A stretch of 64,000 bases of DNA from Lachnospiraceae bacterium (GTDB taxonomy: Bacteria > Bacillota > Clostridia > Lachnospirales > Lachnospiraceae): NCBI GenBank assembly GCA_022792335.1, contig JAAWAV010000053.1, forward strand, positions 1 through 64,000. The letters are read 5' to 3'. Below, piece after piece: positions 49,661-57,983 of the stretch. Each line of letters opens with the position of its first letter. Within the stretch, counting starts at the first letter, position 1. The notes beneath the pieces were generated by a model. That model searched no databases and was not told where the DNA came from. It saw only the letters and a program-made list of their open reading frames with translations. The position numbers and the translations under genes were made by a program.

Positions 49661-50196
49661 TAGCGGGAAAAACAGGCATGAAAGCAGGCTCGGAAGAAGT
49701 GGAAAGCGGCGAAGGCGGGATGAGAGAGTCCGGAAGAGAAAAACCCGGAGGAGAAGAGTGCAGAGAGACTTTTGGAGCGGAAGAGACCTTCGCTTTTGGA
49801 AAATGGCTGGGAGAGAGGGCAAAGTCTGGAGAAGTCTTTTGCCTGGACGGAGAACTGGGGACGGGAAAGACTGTTTTTACCCAGGGATTTGGAGCGGGGC
49901 TTGGTATCACAGAACCGGTGAACAGTCCTACCTTTACGATTGTTCAGGTATATGAGGAGGGCCGCCTGCCTCTGTATCACTTCGACGTGTACCGGATCGG
50001 AGATCCTTCGGAAATGGACGAAATCGGTTATGAGGACTGTTTTTTCGGAGAGGGAGTCTGTCTGGTGGAGTGGGCGTCCCTCATAGAAGAGCTGATTCCG
50101 GAGGAGGCCGTTCGGATCCGGATCGAAAAAGATTTGGAGCGGGGCTTTGATTATCGACGGATTACGGTAATATGGCCGGGAAAGACAAAGGCCTGA
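49657..50196 (+). CDS. tsaE: tRNA t6A synthesis ATPase TsaE
   Basis: 179 aa. P-loop ATPase that works with TsaB-TsaD in making N6-threonylcarbamoyl-adenosine at position 37 of ANN-reading tRNAs. Motifs: GELGTGKTVFTQGFGAG (Walker A), NSPTFTIVQVYE, LYHFDVYRI, and LVEWASLIEELIPEE. Residues 1-45 are an extra Gly/Glu/Lys-rich low-complexity stretch not present in typical 150-aa TsaE. Translation could instead begin further in, but no better start with a ribosome-binding site was seen. The ATG overlaps the upstream stop codon. Confidence 0.9.
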   Translation: MIAGKTGMKAGSEEVESGEGGMRESGREKPGGEECRETFGAEETFAFGKWLGERAKSGEVFCLDGELGTGKTVFTQGFGAGLGITEPVNSPTFTIVQVYEEGRLPLYHFDVYRIGDPSEMDEIGYEDCFFGEGVCLVEWASLIEELIPEEAVRIRIEKDLERGFDYRRITVIWPGKTKA

Positions 50197-50245
50197 AAGG
50201 GAAAGGTCCGGAGGGCGCGATAAGACGCGCCGGAAAGAGGAAAGA

Positions 50246-50962
50246 ATGAAGATATTAGGGATTGAAAGCGCCTCTGTGACGGCTTCAGCCGCCATCTGGG
50301 AGGACGATATGCTGACGGCAGAGTATACGGTCAATCACAAAAAGACCCACTCCCAGACGCTGCTTCCTATGATTGACGAGATTGTGAGGATGACGGAGAC
50401 GGAGCTTCAGACGCTGGACGCCATCGCTGTGTCCGGCGGCCCCGGATCGTTCACTGGACTTCGGATTGGTTCGGCCACAGCCAAGGGGCTGGGGTTTGCC
50501 CTGGAGAAACCGCTGATTCATGTGCCGACTTTGGATGCCATGGCCTATGCACATTTCGGTACGGATCGTCTGATCTGCCCCATGCTGGATGCCAAAAGGT
50601 CCCAGGTCTATTGCGGACTTTATGAGTTTCATGAAGCATTTCAGGTGATAAAGGAACAGGCGGCCATGGAGATTTCGGAACTTCTCCAGGAGATTAACCG
50701 GCTTGGACGTTCGGTGGTTTTTCTGGGGGACGGTGTTCCCGTAAACAGAGAACGGATTGAGGCGGAATGCAGCGTACCTTATGTGTTTGCTCCCTCCTTC
50801 GCTTCCAGACAGCGGGCCGGAGCAGTGGCGGCTCTGGGAGCAGTTTATGCGCTCCGAGGAGAGACGGAGACGGCCGGAGAACATAAGCCGGAGTATCTGC
50901 GGATGTCCCAGGCGGAACGGGAACGGCAGAAAAAACTGCAGAAGGAAGCCCAATCGCCATGA
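50246..50962 (+). CDS. tsaB: tRNA t6A synthesis protein TsaB
   Basis: 238 aa, ASKHA fold. Features: LGIESASVTASAAIWEDD at the start, HSQTLLPMIDE, AVSGGPGSFTGLRIGSATAKG, and DAKRSQVYCGLY. TsaB lacks catalysis of its own and forms the platform on which TsaD and TsaE act. AGAGGAAAG precedes the ATG by 5 nt. Its last four bases overlap the rimI-like gene. Confidence 0.93.
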   Translation: MKILGIESASVTASAAIWEDDMLTAEYTVNHKKTHSQTLLPMIDEIVRMTETELQTLDAIAVSGGPGSFTGLRIGSATAKGLGFALEKPLIHVPTLDAMAYAHFGTDRLICPMLDAKRSQVYCGLYEFHEAFQVIKEQAAMEISELLQEINRLGRSVVFLGDGVPVNRERIEAECSVPYVFAPSFASRQRAGAVAALGAVYALRGETETAGEHKPEYLRMSQAERERQKKLQKEAQSP

Positions 50963-51591
50963 CAGGAAAAGAAGATATGGGGGCTGAAAACGAAGCGCGC
51001 AGGCAGACGACGGGCCGGACGGCGCAGGAGAGACCGACAGAACCGGGGGGACAGGAAGGCGTAGGCAGAAGAGCGGATCTGCCGGAGGGAAGCCTGCATA
51101 TCCGGCGTCTGTGCAAAAGGGATGCGGCAGAAATCGCGGCGCTGGAAAGGAAGATTTTCGGGACGCCTTGGTCAGAGAAGATGGTGGAGGACTCTATTGC
51201 TCATGGGGAAGAGGAGAGGCAGGGGGTGTCTTACGCCGCTCTCGGCGCTTTTTTGTCGCAGGCAGAAAATTCTGATTTGCAGAGCTTTTTGGGCAGCAAG
51301 AAAGAGCAGTTGGTCGGATATCTGTTTGCCATGGCGGCGGCAGGAGAAGGAGAGCTTCACCGGATTGCCACGGCCCCTTCTTTTAGACGGCAGGGCATTG
51401 GCGATGTGCTTATAGAGGCCTTATTTTCCTGGTTTTCGGGCCTGGGAGAAGGGGGTATCTGGCTGGAGGTACGGGCCGGGAACAAAGCGGCCGTTTCTCT
51501 CTATAAAAAGCATGGCTTTTTGGAGACGGGACGGCGGAAGAATTATTATCAGAATCCGACAGAAGATGCCAGTATTTTCGTGTACCACTAA
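50959..51591 (+). CDS. rimI: RimI-type N-acetyltransferase with N-terminal extension
   Basis: 210 aa. From about residue 45 it is a GNAT domain: LHIRRLCKRDAAEIAALERK, FGTPWSEKMV, GELHRIATAPSFRRQGIGD (acetyl-CoA binding), WLEVRAGNKAAVSLYKKHGF. RimI acetylates the N-terminal Ala of ribosomal protein S18 and often sits with tsaB, as here. The first 45 residues are hydrophilic and Gly/Glu/Arg-rich, similar in flavour to the extension of TsaE; they overlap tsaB by four bases. An insert between strands (FLSQAENSDLQSFLGSKKEQ) is also longer than usual. Confidence 0.88.
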   Translation: MTGKEDMGAENEARRQTTGRTAQERPTEPGGQEGVGRRADLPEGSLHIRRLCKRDAAEIAALERKIFGTPWSEKMVEDSIAHGEEERQGVSYAALGAFLSQAENSDLQSFLGSKKEQLVGYLFAMAAAGEGELHRIATAPSFRRQGIGDVLIEALFSWFSGLGEGGIWLEVRAGNKAAVSLYKKHGFLETGRRKNYYQNPTEDASIFVYH

Positions 51592-51599
51592 TTTCCGGT

Positions 51600-51627
51600 T
51601 TCTTATTCGACAAAATGGGCTTATAAT
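51600..51627 (+). promoter_or_regulatory. Internal promoter of the zinc-protein/rnz/tsaD genes
   Basis: -35 TTCTTA (51600-51605), 16-bp spacer, -10 TATAAT (51622-51627), just after rimI. Confidence 0.5.
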
Positions 51628-51698
51628 GTGGCTGTAGGACAGATGACTTCGCGAAAATGTGCGAATTGCAGAGGAATTACAGGAAAGGCTGTGAGTAT

Positions 51699-51929
51699 AT
51701 GACCCATGAGAAACAGGAATTTACAGTTTGTAACTGTTGTGGAGAGCTGGTAAGGACAGAAGGAGCATTACCCTACGGGGAGGGCCTGTCGGTCACGAAA
51801 TCCTGGGGATATTTTTCCGGAAAGGACGGAGAGCGGCATCATTTTTTCCTGTGTGAAGAATGCTATGACAGGATGGTGAAGGGATTTGCCGTTCCGGTAG
51901 AGATCGAAGAGGTGACAGAGCTCCTGTAA
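51699..51929 (+). CDS. Small zinc-ribbon-like protein
   Basis: 76 aa. Cys pairs in VCNCCGELV and LCEECYDRM would hold one zinc ion; the sequence between (LSVTKSWGYFSGKDGERHHFF) is conserved-looking with a WGYFS turn. No family name can be assigned with certainty. ATG 51699 follows GGAAAGGCTGTGAGT; an in-frame upstream ATG at 51657 is less well placed. It is 18 bp before rnz and likely cotranscribed. Confidence 0.7.
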   Translation: MTHEKQEFTVCNCCGELVRTEGALPYGEGLSVTKSWGYFSGKDGERHHFFLCEECYDRMVKGFAVPVEIEEVTELL

Positions 51930-51947
51930 GATAGAAATGAGGAGACT

Positions 51948-52856
51948 ATGCTTGACGTATGTTTGCTGGGGACCGGCGGAATGATGCCGCTCCCCTACCG
52001 GTGGCTGACCTCGCTGATGGTACGGTGCGGAGGAAGTCATTTGCTTGTGGACTGCGGAGAAGGAACGCAGATTGCCCTTAAGAAAAAAGGATGGAGTGCA
52101 AAGCCCATCGACCTGATTTGTTTTACTCATTATCATGCGGACCATATCAGCGGCCTGCCCGGACTTCTCCTCACTATGGGGAATGCAGAACGGACAGAGC
52201 CGCTTCTTATGGTTGGCCCAAAGGGGCTGGAACGGGTGGTGACAGCGCTCCGGACCATTGCGCCGGAACTGCCTTTTCCCATTCAGTTTCTGGAGCTTTC
52301 AGAGAAGGAGCAGGAATTTAAAAAAGGGCCTTACCAGATCCGGGCTTTCCGGGTAAACCACAACATTCCCTGCTACGGGTATTGTGTTTCTCTGTCCCGG
52401 GCGGGAAAGTTTCAGGTGGAGAAGGCGAAAGCCCTGGAGCTTCCCGTACATTATTGGGGCGTGTTACAGAGGGGAGAAACGGTGGAACTGGATGGAAAGC
52501 TCTACACGCCGGATATGGTCATGGGAGAAGCCAGAAAGGGGATCAAGGTGACCTATTGTACTGATACCAGGCCGATTCCTGCGATTGTGTCGGAGGCGGC
52601 TGGTTCGGACCTTTTTATCTGTGAAGGGATGTACGGAGAGAAAGAAAAAGAGGCCAAGGCCAGAGAAAACAAGCATATGACCATGTATGATGCGGCCAGA
52701 CTGGCCAGAGACGCGGGGGTGGCGGAGCTTTGGCTGACCCACTACAGCCCCTCCTTATCCTGGCCGGAGGATTATATGGAAGAAGTGAGACGGATTTTTC
52801 CGAAAGCAGTTGCGGCAAAGGACGGGCAGACGATAGAACTACGATTCGAGGACTGA
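51948..52856 (+). CDS. rnz: Ribonuclease Z-type metallo-beta-lactamase hydrolase
   Basis: 302 aa. MBL fold with LLGTGGMMPLPYRW, DCGEGTQIAL, the zinc motif THYHADHISGLPGL, NHNIPCYGYCV, and late metal ligands in YCTDTRP and LTHYSPS. RNase Z trims tRNA 3' trailers in tRNAs without encoded CCA, which fits the tRNA-Ser in this window. The usual HEAT motif near the C-terminus is not obvious and the exosite arm is not clear, so it could instead be a related phosphodiesterase or RNase BN-like enzyme. It lies between tRNA-modification genes. Confidence 0.82.
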   Translation: MLDVCLLGTGGMMPLPYRWLTSLMVRCGGSHLLVDCGEGTQIALKKKGWSAKPIDLICFTHYHADHISGLPGLLLTMGNAERTEPLLMVGPKGLERVVTALRTIAPELPFPIQFLELSEKEQEFKKGPYQIRAFRVNHNIPCYGYCVSLSRAGKFQVEKAKALELPVHYWGVLQRGETVELDGKLYTPDMVMGEARKGIKVTYCTDTRPIPAIVSEAAGSDLFICEGMYGEKEKEAKARENKHMTMYDAARLARDAGVAELWLTHYSPSLSWPEDYMEEVRRIFPKAVAAKDGQTIELRFED

Positions 52857-52859
52857 AAG

Positions 52860-53906
52860 ATGGATAATATTTATATTTTGGCTATTGAGAGTTCCTGTGA
52901 CGAGACGGCGGCATCCGTGGTGAAAAATGGCAGGGAAGTCCTTTCCAATGTGATCTCTTCCCAGATTGCCCTCCATACCCAGTACGGAGGCGTGGTGCCG
53001 GAGCTTGCCTCCAGAAAACATATCGAGAAAATCAATCAGGTCATCGGCGCTGCTCTTTCAGAGTCAGGAATGACCCTGAAACAGATGACTGCCGTCGCCG
53101 TTACCTATGGACCTGGTCTGGTGGGCGCTCTCCTGGTGGGTGTGTCGGCGGCAAAAGCACTGGCTTACGGCGCGGGGCTGCCTCTGGTGGGGGTTCACCA
53201 TATCGAGGGACATGTAAGCGCCAACTTCATCGAGCATCCGGATCTTAAGCCCCCCTTTCTCTGCCTGATTGTATCCGGCGGGCATACGCACCTGGCGATT
53301 ATGAAAGATTACGGGGAATTTGAAATCGTCGGCCGTACCAGGGACGACGCGGCGGGAGAGGCCTTTGACAAAGTTGCCAGAGCGATTGGGCTTGGGTACC
53401 CCGGCGGACCGAAAATTGACAGAGCCGCAAAGGAAGGAAACCCTCACGCCATGGAATTTCCAAGGGCAAAAATTGAAGGCTGTCCTTATGATTTCAGCTT
53501 CAGCGGTTTGAAATCGGCAGTACTTAATTTCCTGAACCATGAAAAGATGGCGGGACATGAAGTCAGTCAGGCGGATCTGGCGGCTTCTTTTCAGAATGCA
53601 GTGGTGGAGGTCCTGGTGAACAGGACCATTCTGGCGGCGAAGGAATATGGCATTGGCGAGGTGGCGATTGCCGGGGGAGTGGCCTCCAATTCAGCTTTGC
53701 GGGCAGCTATGACGGCGGCCTGTGAAAAAGAGAAACTGCGGCTTTTCTATCCGTCGCCGATTTTCTGTACGGACAATGCGGCCATGATCGGAGCCGCCGC
53801 CTATTATGAGTACAAAAAGGGCAGGAAGAGCGGATGGGATCTGAATGCGGTTCCCAATCTGAAACTGGGAGAGCGCGAAAAAGAAAGCGCGGGGGGAAAA
53901 TCATGA
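52860..53906 (+). CDS. tsaD: tRNA threonylcarbamoyltransferase TsaD
   Basis: 348 aa. It transfers threonylcarbamoyl to A37 of tRNA. ASKHA fold with [13 protein letters not shown] at the start, [33 protein letters not shown], the metal motif [31 protein letters not shown] and [11 protein letters not shown]. All family landmarks are intact. It starts 3 bp after rnz and overlaps ispD by four bases. Confidence 0.96.
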   Translation: MDNIYILAIESSCDETAASVVKNGREVLSNVISSQIALHTQYGGVVPELASRKHIEKINQVIGAALSESGMTLKQMTAVAVTYGPGLVGALLVGVSAAKALAYGAGLPLVGVHHIEGHVSANFIEHPDLKPPFLCLIVSGGHTHLAIMKDYGEFEIVGRTRDDAAGEAFDKVARAIGLGYPGGPKIDRAAKEGNPHAMEFPRAKIEGCPYDFSFSGLKSAVLNFLNHEKMAGHEVSQADLAASFQNAVVEVLVNRTILAAKEYGIGEVAIAGGVASNSALRAAMTAACEKEKLRLFYPSPIFCTDNAAMIGAAAYYEYKKGRKSGWDLNAVPNLKLGEREKESAGGKS

Positions 53907-54619
53907 ACAGTCAAAACGTCAAAGCGATTGTCCTAGCGGCAGGCCAGGGGAAGCGAATGGGAACGGAAGTCCCTAAGCAATATCTGCTGCTGGAAGGTCA
54001 TGAGCTGCTTTATTATTCTCTGAAAGCGTTTGAGGAAAGCCCGGTGGACGAAGTGGTGCTGGTGACAGGAGCAGACGAGATTTCCTGGTGTCAGGAGCAC
54101 CTTGTAGAAAGATATGGATTTACAAAGGTGAAAAAGATTATCGCAGGGGGAAAGGAGCGTTACGATTCTGTCTATGCAGGCCTTCTGGCCGCGGCTCCCT
54201 GCGACTATGTGTTGATCCATGACGGAGCCAGACCCCTGATCACGGAGGAGATTCTCTGCGATGTTTTTCAGGGAACCGTCGATTATGGATGCTGTACTAC
54301 AGGAATGCCGGTAAAAGATACCATCAAGGTGGTGGATGAGGAGGATATGGCAGAGGACACGCCGGATAGAAAAAGTCTCTGGGCCATTCACACGCCTCAG
54401 GGCTTTTCTTATCCCTTCATTCTGGAGGCCCACGAAAAATTTCGGGAAGGGAGTTTTCAGATTCCGGTGACGGACGATACCATGTTGGTAGAGTTATTCC
54501 TGAGAAAGCGGACAAAACTGGTAAAGGGGAGCTACAGAAATATCAAGGTGACGACGCCGGAGGATATGGAACTGGCGCAGGTATTTTTGAAAAGTCTGCA
54601 GCGAAATCAGAAAGGATAA
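53903..54619 (+). CDS. ispD: 2-C-methyl-D-erythritol 4-phosphate cytidylyltransferase
   Basis: 238 aa. It couples MEP to CTP in the non-mevalonate isoprenoid pathway. Motifs: [56 protein letters not shown] and [14 protein letters not shown]. The start ATG overlaps the tsaD stop (ATGA) with GGGGG upstream; an earlier open stretch in this frame only covers tsaD. Pathway partners are not in the window. Confidence 0.93.
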   Translation: MNSQNVKAIVLAAGQGKRMGTEVPKQYLLLEGHELLYYSLKAFEESPVDEVVLVTGADEISWCQEHLVERYGFTKVKKIIAGGKERYDSVYAGLLAAAPCDYVLIHDGARPLITEEILCDVFQGTVDYGCCTTGMPVKDTIKVVDEEDMAEDTPDRKSLWAIHTPQGFSYPFILEAHEKFREGSFQIPVTDDTMLVELFLRKRTKLVKGSYRNIKVTTPEDMELAQVFLKSLQRNQKG

Positions 54620-54631
54620 GAAGGATACGAG

Positions 54632-55138
54632 ATGATGATTCGATTAAGACCCTGGAAAAAAGCGGATTTTGAGGAGCTTCTGGAGTGGTTTTCTGACGAG
54701 GAGAGTTTTTGCAGATGGAGTGCTGGGAAATTTGCCTGGCCTCTCACCATGGAACAGCTCCTGGACTATTACGAACAGTTTGAGAAAGATAAAAACGGCT
54801 GGATTTTTGCGGCTCTTGACGAGTACGGTTGTCTGGCCGGACATCTTATGATGCGAAAAGCCGACTATGAGAACGAGCGAATCCATTTTGGCTTTATCAT
54901 TCTTTCGCCCCGTATGAGGGGAAAAGGGGCAGGCAAAGCCATGGTAAGTCAGGCGCTCAAATATGCGGGAGAGATTCTGGGGATGGAGCGGGCGACTCTG
55001 GGCGTATTTGAGAATAATCCTGCTGCCAGACATTGCTATGAGGCAGCAGGATTTCAGGCAGAAAGTAGGGACCTGGATGCGTTCCGGTACCATGGAGAGT
55101 CTTGGGCAATCACGAATATGGCGGCAGACTGCCGCTAG
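54632..55138 (+). CDS. GNAT-family acetyltransferase
   Basis: 168 aa. GNAT fold: IRLRPWKKADFEELLEWF, LMMRKADYENERIHFGFIIL, the acetyl-CoA loop MRGKGAGKAMV, and GVFENNPAARHCYEAAGF. Substrate unknown; the look is that of RimJ/RimL-type or small-metabolite acetyltransferases. Two tandem ATGs follow AAGGATACGAG. Last gene of the plus-strand run; it converges with the minus-strand aldolase gene, overlapping it by four bases, and no terminator lies between. Confidence 0.82.
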   Translation: MMIRLRPWKKADFEELLEWFSDEESFCRWSAGKFAWPLTMEQLLDYYEQFEKDKNGWIFAALDEYGCLAGHLMMRKADYENERIHFGFIILSPRMRGKGAGKAMVSQALKYAGEILGMERATLGVFENNPAARHCYEAAGFQAESRDLDAFRYHGESWAITNMAADCR

Positions 55139-55809
55139 CGGCGGCTTTCTTTCAGATAAGCTTTGTTGGCGGTCCAGTCCGCATAAAAGTTGTCTATATA
55201 ATGTTGAGTTAAAGGCATGGGCATCCGGAATACATCGACGAATACATGGTAAGGAGCCGTGGTGATGTCTGCTCCATTTAAGGCATAATCAACAAATTCC
55301 TGGGGTTTTTCAATAGAAGCGGCCAGAATTTCTGTGTGATAATCGGCATTGGCAAAGACATTGGCGATTTCCCGCAGAGTATCGAGGCCGTGATATCCGA
55401 TACAGTCGTTCTGACCGGTGTAAGGCGCCACATAGGAAGCCCCAGCATGGGCGCAAAGCATGGCCTGCGCCGAGGTAAGGACAGTCGTAGCGCAGGTTTT
55501 TATTCCCAATTCTTTCAAGGTGCGGATGGCTTTGACGCCTTCCAGGGTAGCTGGAATTTTGACAGCTACATTCTCTCCGGCGTTTCCTATCTTCTTTGCT
55601 TCTTCCAGAATCTCCTCTTTTTGAACGGCCACAACCTGGGCGAGGACCGGGATGGTGGGAAAACGATTCGCCAAGGCCGTAATCGTAGCGATCACATCAG
55701 GCCCTTCTTTGGAAGCAATGGACGGGTTGGTGGTAATGCCGGCCAGAAGTCCCATTTCTTCCAGATCAGTCAGTTCCCTCAGGTCGGCAGTGTCTGCAAA
55801 TAATTTCAT
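55135..55809 (-). CDS. fsa: Fructose-6-phosphate aldolase/transaldolase-like protein
   Basis: 224 aa, short class of transaldolase-fold enzymes. ITTNPSIASKEG near the start, Schiff-base Lys in VAVKIPATLEG, CATTVLTSAQAM, YVAPYTGQND and VDYALNGADITTAP. FSA-type members split fructose 6-phosphate to dihydroxyacetone and glyceraldehyde 3-phosphate; MipB/TalC-like relatives may act on other ketoses. In this locus it faces the operon of isomerases and an ABC importer and is transcribed with the DeoR regulator just upstream (36-bp gap), so it may finish the breakdown of that sugar. GGAGGGA lies before the ATG. Confidence 0.88.
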   Translation of the reverse strand: MKLFADTADLRELTDLEEMGLLAGITTNPSIASKEGPDVIATITALANRFPTIPVLAQVVAVQKEEILEEAKKIGNAGENVAVKIPATLEGVKAIRTLKELGIKTCATTVLTSAQAMLCAHAGASYVAPYTGQNDCIGYHGLDTLREIANVFANADYHTEILAASIEKPQEFVDYALNGADITTAPYHVFVDVFRMPMPLTQHYIDNFYADWTANKAYLKESRR

Positions 55810-55845
55810 AGAAATCCCTCCTGTTTAAAAATAAAATCATATCAA

Positions 55846-56607
55846 TCACCAGACGATGCTTACGCCATATCTTCGAAGGGCGTTTATAAAAGCGGCGTCC
55901 GGTTTCTCATCCGTGATCAGGGTGTCTACTTTGTCCCAGGTATTTAAAAGAAAGATTCCACGGGAATTAAATTTTGAGTGGTCGGCCAACAGGTAATTAT
56001 GCTGAGAATTTTTCATCATAATCCGGCGGATCTCCGTACCTGTGGTGCCGCTGTTGAACATTCCGTCCACAGAGATATCACTGCAGGAAGTAAATGTGGC
56101 GTCCACATAAATCTGTTTACACAGATCAGCCGAAGTAATATCGTCCATAGAAGAAACCTCCCGGTTTAAAAAACCGCCGATCACGAAAGTGTCGATCCAG
56201 GTTTTGGGCAACAGAAGATTCATGGCCACAATGCTATTGGTAAAGACTGTCAGGGAGCGATTGGGGGGCAGAACCTTAAGGACTTCCATCACCGTGGAGC
56301 TGCCGTCCGCGTAGATGGTCCGGATATCTCTCTCCGAGATAAATTTGGCGGCCAGGAGAGCGATTTTTTGCTTGCTGGCCAGATTCATGGATTTACGCAT
56401 GGAGTAAGACAGCTCAATCTTACTCTCATCGGCAATCAGCGCTTTTCCGTAGGCGCGTTCAATGAGTTTGGAACGCTCCAACTGATCCAGATCTCTTCGA
56501 ATGGTCATGGCGGATACTCCAAAACACTGGGCCAGAGCGACTACGGACATTTCTTTATTGGATTTGATCATTTCATAAATGGCAATCTGTCTGTTTTCTG
56601 CATTCAC
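55846..56607 (-). CDS. DeoR-family sugar regulator
   Basis: 253 aa. N-terminal DeoR helix-turn-helix (NRQIAIYEMIKSNKEMSVVA, FGVSAMTIRRDLDQLE) and a sugar-phosphate-binding DeoRC domain (YADGSSTVMEVLKVLP, FVIGGFLNREVSSMDD). DeoR proteins normally repress sugar genes until a sugar phosphate binds. It is divergent from the sugar operon beginning at 56925. The GTG at 56607 (minus strand) has AAAAGGAG upstream; a longer open frame up to 56817 covers the AT-rich promoter region and was rejected. Confidence 0.9.
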   Translation of the reverse strand: MNAENRQIAIYEMIKSNKEMSVVALAQCFGVSAMTIRRDLDQLERSKLIERAYGKALIADESKIELSYSMRKSMNLASKQKIALLAAKFISERDIRTIYADGSSTVMEVLKVLPPNRSLTVFTNSIVAMNLLLPKTWIDTFVIGGFLNREVSSMDDITSADLCKQIYVDATFTSCSDISVDGMFNSGTTGTEIRRIMMKNSQHNYLLADHSKFNSRGIFLLNTWDKVDTLITDEKPDAAFINALRRYGVSIVW

Positions 56608-56748
56608 AGGGAATACACTCCTTTTGATTTTATATAAAACCTTTGTACATCCGAACGAATTTTTGCTGATACAGGTCGGCTCGTTCTTACATTTTATAAG
56701 ATAGATATAACATGAGAAAAGAAAAAAAGCAAGAGAAAAAACAAAATG

Positions 56749-56763
56749 AACATTAAAAATGTT
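56749..56763. promoter_or_regulatory. Candidate DeoR operator
   Basis: AACATT-AAA-AATGTT, a perfect dyad touching the -35 box of the sugar operon promoter. The 317-bp divergent region is otherwise AT-rich and free of genes. Confidence 0.5.
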
Positions 56764-56790
56764 GACTATGTTTAAATTAATGTGTATTAT
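56762..56790 (+). promoter_or_regulatory. Promoter of the sugar operon
   Basis: -35 TTGACT (56762-56767), 17-bp spacer, -10 TATTAT (56785-56790); the leader is about 128 nt. Confidence 0.7.
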
Positions 56791-56924
56791 AACAACATAA
56801 ACGCAACAATAAAGCAAAAATGCCCATATAAAACAGGGTAAAAATCAAAAAATTGTATGAAATAGATAAAAAAATCCAAAAAAACAGAGAACTAGAACAT
56901 AGAAACGAACAGGGAGGTAGAGAG

Positions 56925-57890
56925 ATGAAACAAAGTGTAATTACCGGTTCCATGGGAAACCTCGGCGACAGATTTGTTTTTGAAGGCTACAAAGAGGAGC
57001 GTTCCTTCCGGGAAAAGGCAGAGAAACTGGCCCGGATTCCGGGAATCCAGGGCCTGGAAATTTCTTCCGGGGGAGAAGAAGCAGACGGGGTTATGGTGAA
57101 AAAGGTTCTGGAAGATTTGAATCTGAAATGCGCCTGTGTCAATGTGGCCATTGCCGGGAGAAGAGATCTGGGAAAAGGTTCCCTTTCCAACCCAGATCCC
57201 AAACTGAGACAGAAAGCCATCGATATTTGCAAACATGCTTCTGACTATGCGACAAAACTGGGAGCAGACGTCATCAATGTATGGCCGGGCCAGGACGGAT
57301 TTGATTATGCGATGTGTACCGATTATGGCAGACAGTATCATGATTTTTTGGACGGAGCTGTGGAGGTGGCAAAGCATAACCCGGACATCAAGGTGGCCCT
57401 GGAATTTAAGCCCAGAGAACCGAGAAACCGTTCTCTGGTGGATACATATGGAACCGCGCTTTTGATGTGTGCGGAGAGCGGCGTAAAAAATCTGGGAGTT
57501 TCTGTGGACGTGGGCCATGTACTCTATGCCAACGCCAATATGGCGGCGGCCGTATGGGCCTGTGCGGAGCGGGGAAAACTGTTTCATATGCATACCAACG
57601 ACTGCCTGGGATACTGGGACGACGATATGATTCTCGGATCGGTTCATTTTATCGAGTATCTTGAGCTTTGCTATGTACTTAGAAAGGTAAAGTATGAGGG
57701 CTGGTGCTCTGTGGATATTTTCCCCAACAGAGAAGATGCGTTTGCCTGTGCGAGAGAAAGTATTCTGTATCTGGAGCTATTTGACCAGATGGTGGACAGA
57801 ATTGGGATGGGCGATATCGAGGCATGTATCCGGAAAGGAGACGCCGCCTATGTTTCCAGGCTGATTCGTGAGAAGCTGTTTTCTGCCTGA
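56925..57890 (+). CDS. Sugar phosphate isomerase/epimerase-like TIM-barrel protein
   Basis: 321 aa. AP_endonuclease_2/xylose-isomerase-like barrel: GIQGLEISSGGEEAD, ADVINVWPGQDGFDYA, VALEFKPREPRNR with a conserved Glu, GVSVDVGHVLYANANM (Asp and His), LFHMHTNDCLGYWDDDMI (His, Asp) and a final Glu/Asp near WCSVDIFPNRED. These residues fit a divalent-metal site. The exact isomerisation (for example tagatose, psicose or inosose type) is not deducible. GGAGGTAGAGAG precedes the ATG. First gene of the operon. Confidence 0.83.
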   Translation: MKQSVITGSMGNLGDRFVFEGYKEERSFREKAEKLARIPGIQGLEISSGGEEADGVMVKKVLEDLNLKCACVNVAIAGRRDLGKGSLSNPDPKLRQKAIDICKHASDYATKLGADVINVWPGQDGFDYAMCTDYGRQYHDFLDGAVEVAKHNPDIKVALEFKPREPRNRSLVDTYGTALLMCAESGVKNLGVSVDVGHVLYANANMAAAVWACAERGKLFHMHTNDCLGYWDDDMILGSVHFIEYLELCYVLRKVKYEGWCSVDIFPNREDAFACARESILYLELFDQMVDRIGMGDIEACIRKGDAAYVSRLIREKLFSA

Positions 57891-57983
57891 TTTTCCACCG
57901 AAGAATCAGGAACCTTGGAGAGAATCAGAGGTTTGCCGGAGGAAGGACAGGTTGTAGGGAACGAGAGAAAGGGTGTACATCAT

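Noticed and set aside
55846-56817. Longer form of the DeoR regulator beginning at 56817
   Set aside because: The extra 70 residues would be translated from the AT-rich divergent promoter region and no ribosome-binding site precedes that start.
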